47,522 nt of DNA from NCBI GenBank assembly GCA_017639935.1, contig JAGFWP010000044.1, forward strand, positions 1-47,522, in the 5' to 3' direction. The notes under the pieces are model-generated. The model did not search any database, was not told the DNA's origin, and was given only the letters and a program-made list of their open reading frames with translations. This DNA comes from Pelagibacteraceae bacterium (lineage in GTDB: Bacteria > Pseudomonadota > Alphaproteobacteria > HIMB59 > GCA-002718135). The position numbers and the translations under genes were made by a program. Positions 38,174 to 47,305 of the stretch are shown here, in pieces (position 1 is the first letter of the stretch; each line of letters starts with the position of its first letter).

Positions 38174-39343
38174 ATGAACTCCGACAACATATGGCTTGAT
38201 CCTCTTTATTTAGATGATCTTTTGAGTGAAGAGGAAAAATCAATAAGGAAAACAACTCATGAGTATTGTAATAAGAACTTATTGCCAATAGTAGTTAAAG
38301 ATAATCAAAAACATCATTTTGATAAAAGTATTTATAAAGACTTTGGTTCAATGGGTTTTTTAGGTTCCACAATTGACGGTTATGGATCCTCTAATTCAAG
38401 CAAAGTTTCGTATGGTTTAATTGCTGCAGAATTTGAATCTATTGATAGCAGTTACCGGTCAGCCATATCCGTACAATCTTCTTTAGTCATTCATCCTATT
38501 TATTATTTTGGATCAGAAGAACAAAAAAATAAGTATTTACCAGATTTAGTCAAAGGAAATCTAGTTGGTTGTTTTGGTTTAACAGAAAGTGAAGCCGGAT
38601 CCGATCCAGGTTCTATGAAAACTGCTTATAAAGAGGAAAAGGATTGTTTTGTCTTAAATGGTACAAAAAATTGGATTACTAATGCGCCAATTGCAGATAT
38701 TTTTATTATTTGGGCATTAAAAGATAAAAAAAACATTCAAGGATTTATAGTTGAAAAAAACACACCGGGCTTATCAACTTCTTCAATACAAAATAAAGCA
38801 AGTTTAAAAATCAGTCCAACAGGTCAAATAATTTTAAACAATGTTAAAATTCCAAAAGAAAATATTTTGCCCAACACAGAAGGATGGAAATCTGTTTATT
38901 CATGCCTCAACAATGCAAGATATGGAATTGCCTGGGGGGTAATAGGAGCTGCGCAATCGTGCTGGCTAATATCAAAAGAATATTCAGAAAATAGAATCAT
39001 TTTTAAACAACCTCTTGCTTCAAAACAACTAATTCAAAAAAAACTAGCTGTAATGCAGACAGAAATATCTTTGGGGTGGAGCGCATGTCTACATACAGGT
39101 AAAGCAATGGATTCAGGCAAGGATGTCAAGATTGCGATAAGCATGCTGAAAAGAAACAATTGTTCTAAAGCCATTGATATAGTCAGAGAGGCACGAGATA
39201 TTCTTGGAGCTAACGGTTTATTAGATGAATATCATATCATGAGACATTTAGTTAACCTTGAAACGGTTAAAACGTACGAAGGAGCAGAAGACGTGCATTC
39301 ATTAATTCTTGGCAAATTTCAAACAAATATTGACGCTTTCTAG
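38174..39343 (+). CDS. gcdH: acyl-CoA dehydrogenase, glutaryl-CoA dehydrogenase-like
   Basis: 389 aa; DSSYRSAISVQSSLVIHPIYYFGSEEQKNKYLPDLVKGNLVGCFGLTESEAGSDPGSMKT, LKTYEGAEDVHSLILGK-like C-term (VKTYEGAEDVHSLILGKFQ). Confidence 0.88.
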   Translation: MNSDNIWLDPLYLDDLLSEEEKSIRKTTHEYCNKNLLPIVVKDNQKHHFDKSIYKDFGSMGFLGSTIDGYGSSNSSKVSYGLIAAEFESIDSSYRSAISVQSSLVIHPIYYFGSEEQKNKYLPDLVKGNLVGCFGLTESEAGSDPGSMKTAYKEEKDCFVLNGTKNWITNAPIADIFIIWALKDKKNIQGFIVEKNTPGLSTSSIQNKASLKISPTGQIILNNVKIPKENILPNTEGWKSVYSCLNNARYGIAWGVIGAAQSCWLISKEYSENRIIFKQPLASKQLIQKKLAVMQTEISLGWSACLHTGKAMDSGKDVKIAISMLKRNNCSKAIDIVREARDILGANGLLDEYHIMRHLVNLETVKTYEGAEDVHSLILGKFQTNIDAF

Positions 39344-39452
39344 TATCTGTTATTTACCTGAACAAATTAATCATTTTATTCTATTTAATATGATTGCATT
39401 TCTTTCTTTTTTACTATGAAATAGCTACTATTTTTTACTTCGGAGGAAAAAT

Positions 39453-40559
39453 ATGAAAAAAAACTTTAAACGACGTGACTTTCTTAAGAAAGCCGGCATA
39501 GCTGGTGCTGCAGCAACAGCTGTATCAACTTTCCCAGCTCCAGCTATAGCTGCTGATAGAGTTGACATTGCCATTGTTACTACTTGGCCAAGAGATTTTC
39601 CAGGTTTAGGAACTGGAGCTCAAAGATTTGGTCAAAGACTAACTGACATGAGTGATGGAAGATTTAACGTAGAATATTTTGCAGCTGGCGAGCGTGTTGG
39701 AGCTTTTGATTCTTTTGATGAAGTTGCTTCAGGTAATGCTCAAATGTATCATGCTGCCGATTATTATTGGAAAGGCAAACATCCTGGTTGGGCTTATTTC
39801 ACTGCTGTTCCTTTTGGATTAACATACACAGAGTGTAACGCTTGGATAAGATTCGGTGGTGGTCAAGCTTTATGGGATGAATTAGCTGGAGAATACGGCC
39901 TTAAAAACTTCTTATGTGGTAACACTGGAGTTCAAATGGGCGGATGGTTTAATAAAGAAATCAATTCCGCTAGTGATCTAAAAGGTCTTAAAATGCGTAT
40001 ACCTGGACTTGGTGGAGACGTGATGGCTAAATTAGGAGCATCACCTGTTTCTTTGCCTGGTGGTCAAATTTATGAAAATTTAGTGTCAGGTGCTATTGAT
40101 GCAACTGAATGGGTAGGTCCATGGAATGATGAAATTATGAAATTTCATGAAGCAGCTAAATATTATTATTTTCCAGGAATGCATGAACCAGGTTCTGCTC
40201 TTGCAGCTGGTTGTAACAAATCATGGTTAACTAGTTTGTCGGGTTCAGATCAAGTGATGATTGAAGCTGCTGCAGCTATGGAAAATGATGTAATGATGTC
40301 AGAATACAATGCTAAAAATGGTGCGGCCTTATCTAGATTACTTAATGAACAAGGTGTTGTCTTAAAAGAATTTAGTGATGATGTTTATGATTCATTTGGT
40401 GAAGCAGCAGACGAAGTGTATGCGGAAGTTGTAGAACACAGTGATCTTGCAAACCGTATCCACCAAAGTATGGTGAAAAGTCGTTCTGATGTGGGAGGTT
40501 GGTTAAACCTTGGAGATGCTGCATATTCAAAACAACGTAATAGAGTTCTTGGACTCTAA
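39453..40559 (+). CDS. dctP: TRAP transporter substrate-binding protein (TakP-like, Tat signal)
   Basis: N-term KRRDFLKKAGIAGAAATAVSTFPAPAIAA Tat signal; GAQRFGQRLTDMSDGRFNVEYFAAGE, YYWKGKHPGWAYFTAVPFGLT, GAIDATEWVGPWND. Confidence 0.92.
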   Translation: MKKNFKRRDFLKKAGIAGAAATAVSTFPAPAIAADRVDIAIVTTWPRDFPGLGTGAQRFGQRLTDMSDGRFNVEYFAAGERVGAFDSFDEVASGNAQMYHAADYYWKGKHPGWAYFTAVPFGLTYTECNAWIRFGGGQALWDELAGEYGLKNFLCGNTGVQMGGWFNKEINSASDLKGLKMRIPGLGGDVMAKLGASPVSLPGGQIYENLVSGAIDATEWVGPWNDEIMKFHEAAKYYYFPGMHEPGSALAAGCNKSWLTSLSGSDQVMIEAAAAMENDVMMSEYNAKNGAALSRLLNEQGVVLKEFSDDVYDSFGEAADEVYAEVVEHSDLANRIHQSMVKSRSDVGGWLNLGDAAYSKQRNRVLGL

Positions 40560-40584
40560 ACAATTTTTTGTATTATTAAAAAAA

Positions 40585-40614
40585 CAAAGCGGAATCCTTT
40601 GGGGTTCCGCTTTG
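40585..40614. terminator. 13-bp intercistronic hairpin between dctP and dctQ
   Basis: CAAAGCGGAATCC-TTTG-GGGTTCCGCTTTG; single T.G wobble; no strong T-run downstream on + strand, A-run upstream (T-run for minus strand). Confidence 0.75.
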
Positions 40615-40644
40615 CAAAAATAATTTTCATAAATCATAAGTCTA

Positions 40645-41670
40645 ATGAATTTTAATATTGCAAATCAACTGCGTTTTTTTGGTATATCTATTGTTGCGTT
40701 AACTTTTATCTTTTTAACAAATAATTTTTTAAATTTTTGGGCTGATTGGCCTGGTGTTGATATTTTTTTTGCAAACATTGGCTGGTTCGGCTTTAATAAG
40801 TTGCAAAATCCACTTGATGGATATTCTTTAGTTCAAGCATGGATTCAATTACTTAGTTATATTTTAATAATTTTTTTATCTTTTCTTTACGTTTCTTTCT
40901 CATCGAATAAAAAACTAATTCAGGATTCAGAAACTCTATCTTCTCTATCAGCATATATCATTCGAGCTTCATTTTGGATTGTTCTGTTAGTGGGTATTGC
41001 TGATATGGTTTTATCATTTTTAAGAGTAGAAGATTATTTAATTCCTCTTTTTGGCAAAGATTTTGGCATGGCCTTAGGACGACCAAATTTTAGGGGGACT
41101 TATGTTCATTTTCCGATAATGCTTATTTCTCTAATTATAGCTTACTTTACTAGAACACTAGGATTTCTATGGCTATCAGTTCTTGTTGTTATAGCCGAAT
41201 TTCAAATTGTTCTAGCTAGATTTATATTTTCATACGAACAAACTTTTATGGGTGATTTAGTTCGCTTTTGGTATGGATCTCTGTTTCTCTTTGCTAGCTC
41301 TTACGCATTAATTCATGAAGGGCATGTTCGTGTGGATGTTATTTATACAAAATTTACTAAACGTTCTAAAGCTTGGTCTAATGCTCTTGGCTCATTACTT
41401 TTAGGAGTACCAATATGTTGGACTGTTTTACTTAGAGGAATGTGGTGCAAACAATGTATAATTAATGCTCCTCTTACAAATTTTGAAACTTCAATGAGCG
41501 GTTATGGGATGTATGTAAAATATCTCATGGCTGGTTTTCTTGCCATTTATGCTTTAACTATGTTAATTCAATTTGTAAGTTATTTTTTAAGCAATGCTTC
41601 TGTATTACAAGAAGAATTACAAGTTAGCGATTTAAAATCAGCTAATACAATCAAATCATTTGTGGAATAA
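40645..41670 (+). CDS. dctQ: TRAP transporter small permease (DctQ-like, extended)
   Basis: 341 aa polytopic; ALIHEGHVRVDVIYTKFTKRSKAWSNALGSLLLGVPICWTVLL typical DctQ region; between dctP and dctM. Confidence 0.87.
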   Translation: MNFNIANQLRFFGISIVALTFIFLTNNFLNFWADWPGVDIFFANIGWFGFNKLQNPLDGYSLVQAWIQLLSYILIIFLSFLYVSFSSNKKLIQDSETLSSLSAYIIRASFWIVLLVGIADMVLSFLRVEDYLIPLFGKDFGMALGRPNFRGTYVHFPIMLISLIIAYFTRTLGFLWLSVLVVIAEFQIVLARFIFSYEQTFMGDLVRFWYGSLFLFASSYALIHEGHVRVDVIYTKFTKRSKAWSNALGSLLLGVPICWTVLLRGMWCKQCIINAPLTNFETSMSGYGMYVKYLMAGFLAIYALTMLIQFVSYFLSNASVLQEELQVSDLKSANTIKSFVE

Positions 41671-41672
41671 TA

Positions 41673-44330
41673 ATGGAAACACTTTTTCTTATTATTTTAA
41701 TTTTAACTATGATGGTAGCTTTATCATCCGGTTTTCCTGTGGCCTTCTCTCTACCTGGTTCAGCTGTTCTTACAATTCTTTTAGCCGCATTATGTGGTTA
41801 TTTATTTGCAGGCAATCCAAGTGAATATTTTATACAAGACGGACCAATACAATGGCTTACAGCTGGTATTACTAACTTTAGAGGAGTTTATTGGGAAGTT
41901 GAACGCGATACATTAATTGCAATACCATTATTTATTTTTATGGGAATTATGTTGCAGCGTTCTAAAATTGCAGAAGATCTTCTTGTTACAATGGGGCAAT
42001 TGTTTGGTCCAATACCTGGAGGACTTGGAATATCAGTAATATTTGTGGGAGCGTTACTGGCTGCGACAACTGGTATCGTTGGAGCTACAGTAGTTGCTAT
42101 GGGTTTAATTTCTTTACCGGCAATGCTTAAACATAAATATGATAAATCTCTTGCAAGTGGGATAGTATGTTCTTCAGGAACTCTTGGTCAAATTATTCCC
42201 CCTTCAATTGTTCTGATTATACTTGCTGATCAGTTAGCTAGTGCTTCAGATGTAGCAAATACAACCAGACAAGTTGAATACAAACAATTTACAGGTGAAT
42301 TTAATATGCCTGGTGATTACGGAGTCGCATCAACTAGTGCTGGCGATATGTTTCTTGGCGCTTTCTTTCCGGGCCTTGTTCTTGTTGGATTGTATATGGT
42401 TTATATTCTTTGTTATGCTCTAATAAAAAAAAATGTAGCTCCTCCTGTTCATTATGAAGGAGAATATGATAGAAAATTTGCCTTTAAAGTATTTCTTTCT
42501 CTAGTGCCCCCCCTGACTCTTATATTTGTGGTGCTTGGTTCCATATTGCTTGGTATTGCTACAGTGAATCAAGCAGGAGCAATAGGTGCTGTTGGGGCTA
42601 CAATTATGGGTGGGTATCGCCTTCAAGCAGGAAGAAAACATGCTTACACACCTGCAATTATTGCCATAATATCTTTAGTTGCGCTTTATTTTCTTATTAA
42701 TTCATATGACTTAACAATTAAAAATATTGATAGTTCTGATGATGTTTTTGGAGTTACACTTGCTTCTATTGCTGTGTTTGCTCTTCTACTTTCAGTATTT
42801 TGGAGCTTTTGGAGAACTTTTAAAATAGAAAATACTCTGAAGGGAGTAGCTCTTGAAACATGTGTGACTACATCTATGGTATTTATCATCTTAGTTGGTG
42901 CAGCTATGCTAACAGCTGCTTTCAGGGGGTTTGGGGGTGAAGAATTAGTTACTGATTTTCTAACTGGATTACCTGGAGGTTTTTGGACTCAGTTTGTTGT
43001 TGTAATGGCTGTAATATTTGTTCTAGGTTTTTTCCTAGATTTTATTGAAATTGCTGTTGTAGTTGTACCTATCATTGCACCAATATTACTAGCAGAAACT
43101 GGGGCTAATGTTACTGCTGTTTGGTTAGGAGTAATGATTGGGGTTAATATGCAAACTTCTTTTTTAACTCCACCTTTTGGCTTTTCATTATTCTACCTAA
43201 GAGGAGTTGCCCCCTCTTCTGTTTCCACAATTCAAATTTGGAAAGGGGCAGTTGCATTCATTTTTTTACAATTAGTGGGATTATCAATAGTTGGTTATTA
43301 TCCTAAACTCGTTAACTATCTTCCAAATAGAACTTATCTGACATCGGAAGTTGCTCCACCGCCAATGAATCCAAGACTTCAAGAATGTGTGCAGGAATAT
43401 AAATTCAATTTATATGATTTAAATGAAACAAAAATAAAACAAAACATTAATGATATAAGTTCATTGGATTATAATTACTTGCCAAATGAAAAAAAAGAAT
43501 TTTTAAAAAACACATACTCTAAGGCTTTTTTAACCTTTGAATTAGTTCAGCATTTAAAAAATGAAACTAATGTTCTTAATGAATATAGCAAAGAATATAA
43601 ATCACTTCACAAATCTGTAAGAAAAATTCAAAAAAGAATATTGAAAATTGGAAATAATATAAAAGATTTAGAAAAGGAAATTAGAAATCTTGAAAGGGAG
43701 GAAAAAACTTTAAATATTGCAAGATTAAAAACCAAAATCATTGATCTTGAAAATGAAAAAACTTTAATTTCATCAAAGATACCTACTGTATGGAATGATT
43801 CACATGAGCAATATAAAGTTTTTGCTAGTAATAAAAAAAAGGCAGTAATAAAATACAGACGAAATGTTGATGAAGTTTATGAAAATATCCAAATTATTAA
43901 ATCTATAATTAATGACAGAGAAAAACTTAATGAAATTGAAAATGAGATCATTAACTTAAAACAAATTGTAATGGAAGAATCTAATGAAGAGACTATGTTA
44001 AAAATGAAATCATTAGAAAAAATTATCGATAAGATTGCTGGGGCCGACTTAATAAAAGAAAAAATTTCAAAATCTAGAAAAATACTAAAGAAAAATGATC
44101 CTAATATAAATAAAGTAATGAATTATTTAAATGAAGCTAATGATATTTATTTAAATGAAAAAGAATGGAGAGCGGTAGCTGAAAAAAAACTACTGCCACA
44201 ACTTGTTGTTTTTGATAATTCTATTAAAGATACAATTGGTCTTCGTTTACAAGAAAGATTAACCAAAGAACAAGCTAAATTCGTTGCAAGTTGTCGCTCT
44301 ATACATAGGGACATCTCTCTTAATTTTTAA
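41673..44330 (+). CDS. dctM: TRAP transporter large permease (DctM) with a long C-terminal coiled-coil extension
   Basis: 885 aa; VALSSGFPVAFSLPGSAVL, FIFMGIMLQRSKIAEDLLVTMGQLFGPIPGGLGISVIFVGALLAATTGIVGATVVAMGLISLPAML, GTLGQIIPPSIVLI, QTSFLTPPFGFSLFYLRGVAP. Confidence 0.94.
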   Translation: METLFLIILILTMMVALSSGFPVAFSLPGSAVLTILLAALCGYLFAGNPSEYFIQDGPIQWLTAGITNFRGVYWEVERDTLIAIPLFIFMGIMLQRSKIAEDLLVTMGQLFGPIPGGLGISVIFVGALLAATTGIVGATVVAMGLISLPAMLKHKYDKSLASGIVCSSGTLGQIIPPSIVLIILADQLASASDVANTTRQVEYKQFTGEFNMPGDYGVASTSAGDMFLGAFFPGLVLVGLYMVYILCYALIKKNVAPPVHYEGEYDRKFAFKVFLSLVPPLTLIFVVLGSILLGIATVNQAGAIGAVGATIMGGYRLQAGRKHAYTPAIIAIISLVALYFLINSYDLTIKNIDSSDDVFGVTLASIAVFALLLSVFWSFWRTFKIENTLKGVALETCVTTSMVFIILVGAAMLTAAFRGFGGEELVTDFLTGLPGGFWTQFVVVMAVIFVLGFFLDFIEIAVVVVPIIAPILLAETGANVTAVWLGVMIGVNMQTSFLTPPFGFSLFYLRGVAPSSVSTIQIWKGAVAFIFLQLVGLSIVGYYPKLVNYLPNRTYLTSEVAPPPMNPRLQECVQEYKFNLYDLNETKIKQNINDISSLDYNYLPNEKKEFLKNTYSKAFLTFELVQHLKNETNVLNEYSKEYKSLHKSVRKIQKRILKIGNNIKDLEKEIRNLEREEKTLNIARLKTKIIDLENEKTLISSKIPTVWNDSHEQYKVFASNKKKAVIKYRRNVDEVYENIQIIKSIINDREKLNEIENEIINLKQIVMEESNEETMLKMKSLEKIIDKIAGADLIKEKISKSRKILKKNDPNINKVMNYLNEANDIYLNEKEWRAVAEKKLLPQLVVFDNSIKDTIGLRLQERLTKEQAKFVASCRSIHRDISLNF

Positions 44331-44334
44331 TTGT

Positions 44335-45114
44335 TTATTGGGAAGTCCAACCGCCATCAATGTTAATTGATGAGCCTGTAATATCTTTGGCTTCATCCGT
44401 GCATAAAAAATAAGCAAGTGCTGCTATATCACTGCCTTTTATAAAAGATAAATTTGGCTGTTTTTCTTTTAGTAAATTTAATTCCTCTTTTTTTCTGGAG
44501 GTCTTATTCTTTTTTACTCTTTGTTCAATTTGTCTGGATACCAGAGGTGTGTCCACCCAGCCCGGACATATGGCATTGCAAGTAATGGGTGAGGTAGCTG
44601 TCTCTAATGCTATAGTTTTAGTCAATCCAATCATTCCATGTTTTGATGCTACATATGCTGATTTGTTAACTGAGGCTACCAATCCATGTGTTGAAGCAAT
44701 ATTAATAATTCTTCCCCATTTATTTTTTCTCATTAAGGGGATAGCGTATTTACTTGTGTAAAAGCTGCTAGACAAATTAATAGAGATAACTTTCTCCCAC
44801 ATTTCTTCAGAGAAATTCTCTACCGAAGATAGATGTTGGATTCCCGCACAATTGATTAAGATATCTATTGATGAAAACTTTTTCTTTAATTGTTGAAATA
44901 AATTCTTAATTTGAGAAGTTTTTTCTAAATCAATTTTCTTATATAAAATTAAATTTTTTTTATTAATATCAGATAATTTTTTTGCAAAAGATTTATTGGG
45001 GAGTTTGTTGTCAACTATTATAACATTGTGATCTTTAATAAATAATTTGCAGATATTTAAACCTATGCCCCCAAGTCCTCCTGTTATAAGAACATTCTTA
45101 ACTTTCTTCATCAT
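44335..45114 (-). CDS. 3-hydroxybutyrate dehydrogenase-like SDR
   Basis: LITGGLGGIGLNICKLF, NCAGIQHLSSVENFSEEMWEKVISINLSSSFYTSKYAIPLM, HGLVASVNKSAYVASKHGMIGLTKTIALETA, CNAICPGWVDTPLV. Confidence 0.88.
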   Translation of the reverse strand: MMKKVKNVLITGGLGGIGLNICKLFIKDHNVIIVDNKLPNKSFAKKLSDINKKNLILYKKIDLEKTSQIKNLFQQLKKKFSSIDILINCAGIQHLSSVENFSEEMWEKVISINLSSSFYTSKYAIPLMRKNKWGRIINIASTHGLVASVNKSAYVASKHGMIGLTKTIALETATSPITCNAICPGWVDTPLVSRQIEQRVKKNKTSRKKEELNLLKEKQPNLSFIKGSDIAALAYFLCTDEAKDITGSSINIDGGWTSQ

Positions 45115-47305
45115 ATAACTTTAAATATTTATTGAATCTTTTGGGTACTTTTTTACCTACTTGGGATCTTTTGCCAATCCAAAAATCAATATCTGTCTCA
45201 TTACGCAATTGTGAACCTATCTTCCAGGTAATGCCGTCAGACAAATTAAAAGTTTGGATATCTGATAAAGATTCTCCTTTTTTGATTTTTTGTAATTGAA
45301 CCCCCCCTCCTCTTTTAAGAACAGGAAGATCTTTAGTCTTAAAAATTAACAACTTAGAATTTTTGGCAACACAGGCAATGTGAGTATTAATTTTATTTGT
45401 TATATTCAATAATTGATCACCCGATTTTAAGTTAAAAAGTTGTTTTCCTTTTTTTTGAGAGGTTTGAATTTCACTTAAATCAGCAATAAATCCTTTGCCA
45501 AATTTCGATGCCACAACACATTTAAGATCATCTTCATAGGGTAAAATACCAATAAGTTTTTCATTAGAACTTGATTCAACAAAAAATATAAAACTTTTTG
45601 GACTTGATTTCCCTGTAGGAAGAACATTTGGATCAATGGTATAGACTCGTCCGGAAGAGACAAATAATAATAATTTTTGATTTGATAGTATTTTTTTATA
45701 TGAAACAACATTATGAATGTTGTTGTTGATTTTTTCATCTTCTATATGATCTTTAAACGTTTTAAGAAAACCATCCTTAGTTAAAATGATTGTCATTTTT
45801 TCAACTTCATGAAATTCATCAATATTTACTTCAACATCTGTTATATTTTCTGAATTAATTTTGGTTCGCCTAGCAATTATTTTCTCATCAATTTCTTCAT
45901 TAATTTCTTTTAATTCATCAGTAATATGTTTTTCTAAAATATTTTTATTTTTGATCAGCTTATTTAGATAATTTAACTCCCCCTTAAGATCAGTTATTTC
46001 TTTCTTGGTTGATCTTTCATCCAGTTTTTTCAAAGAACCCAATCTCATATTTAATATGGCTTCGGCTTGAATTTCTGAAAGTTTATATTTTTTTATGATT
46101 TCTTTTTTTGGGTCATCCTTTTTTCTTATAATCTTAATTATCGCATCCAAATATTTATAGGCAATTAAATAACCATCCAATATTCTCAGTCTTTTAGATA
46201 TTTTTTCTTTATTAAAAAGTGACTTTCTCTTAATTGTTATCTGCCTGTAAGTAATAAAATTATATAGAATATCCTTTAATCCTAACTGTTTTGGCAAAAT
46301 TCCATTTTCTAAAACATTAAAATTACATGAATATCTTGTAGACAGATCTGATAGCTTAAAACATAGTTTAACTAATTTTTCAGCTTCAATATTTCTATTT
46401 CTGGGCTTTAAAATAATTCTTATTTGCTCATCAGATTCATCCAATACATCATCTAATGGTATTTTCTTATTGTTTATCAAATTTGCCAGTTGTTCAATTA
46501 ATCTCGCTTTATTGATTTGATAAGGAATTTCTGTAATAATTATTTGATACATACCATTCTTAAGATCCTCCTTTTTCCATCTTGATCTAACAGTAAATGA
46601 GCCTCTTCCATTTTTGTAAATCTCCTTTTTTTCAGAACTCGTCATCAATATTTCACCACCAGTCGGAAAATCAGGACCTTGAAAATCTTTCAATAAGTTT
46701 GATAGTGTAATAGATGGTTTTTTAATAAGTTTTATGAGTGCTTTATTAAGTTCTAATAAATTATGTGGTGGTATGTTGGTCGCCATTCCAACAGCAATTC
46801 CTGCGGCACCGTTTAAAAGTATATTGGGTAGTTTTGACGGCAGAACTACTGGTTCTAAATTTTGACCGTCATAGTTTTCTATAAAATCAACAGCATCTTC
46901 TTCAATGCCATCAAAAAAATAATTTGAGATTAAATCAAGTCTTGCTTCCGTGTATCTCATTGCTGCGGCATTATCACCATCTATATTTCCAAAATTTCCC
47001 TGACCTTCTATAAGGGGAGCTCTTGTAGAAAAATCTTGTGCCAATCTAACTAAGCTATCATAAATCGCCTGATCACCGTGAGGATGAAACTTTCCCATAA
47101 CATCACCAACTATTCGAGCTGATTTTTTAAAAGGAGAGCCATTATGTAATTTTAATTGATACATTGAATAAATTATTCTTCGATGAACAGGCTTTAAACC
47201 ATCACGGACATCCGGGAGAGAACGGGAAATAATTGTAGAAACAGCATAAGATAAGTATTTTTGAGCTAATATATCATCAACAAAGTATTGAACATTATTA
47301 GTCAT
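45098..47305 (-). CDS. parC: DNA topoisomerase IV subunit A
   Basis: 735 aa; YAVSTIISRSLPDVRDGLKPVHRRIIYSMYQL, GKFHPHGDQAIYDSLVRLAQDFSTRAPLIEGQGNFGNIDGDNAAAMRYTEARL. Confidence 0.96.
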   Translation of the reverse strand: MTNNVQYFVDDILAQKYLSYAVSTIISRSLPDVRDGLKPVHRRIIYSMYQLKLHNGSPFKKSARIVGDVMGKFHPHGDQAIYDSLVRLAQDFSTRAPLIEGQGNFGNIDGDNAAAMRYTEARLDLISNYFFDGIEEDAVDFIENYDGQNLEPVVLPSKLPNILLNGAAGIAVGMATNIPPHNLLELNKALIKLIKKPSITLSNLLKDFQGPDFPTGGEILMTSSEKKEIYKNGRGSFTVRSRWKKEDLKNGMYQIIITEIPYQINKARLIEQLANLINNKKIPLDDVLDESDEQIRIILKPRNRNIEAEKLVKLCFKLSDLSTRYSCNFNVLENGILPKQLGLKDILYNFITYRQITIKRKSLFNKEKISKRLRILDGYLIAYKYLDAIIKIIRKKDDPKKEIIKKYKLSEIQAEAILNMRLGSLKKLDERSTKKEITDLKGELNYLNKLIKNKNILEKHITDELKEINEEIDEKIIARRTKINSENITDVEVNIDEFHEVEKMTIILTKDGFLKTFKDHIEDEKINNNIHNVVSYKKILSNQKLLLFVSSGRVYTIDPNVLPTGKSSPKSFIFFVESSSNEKLIGILPYEDDLKCVVASKFGKGFIADLSEIQTSQKKGKQLFNLKSGDQLLNITNKINTHIACVAKNSKLLIFKTKDLPVLKRGGGVQLQKIKKGESLSDIQTFNLSDGITWKIGSQLRNETDIDFWIGKRSQVGKKVPKRFNKYLKLYDEES

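Noticed and set aside
45475-45738. 87-aa minus ORF within parC
   Set aside because: Alternative frame inside parC on the same strand; no RBS or domain evidence.
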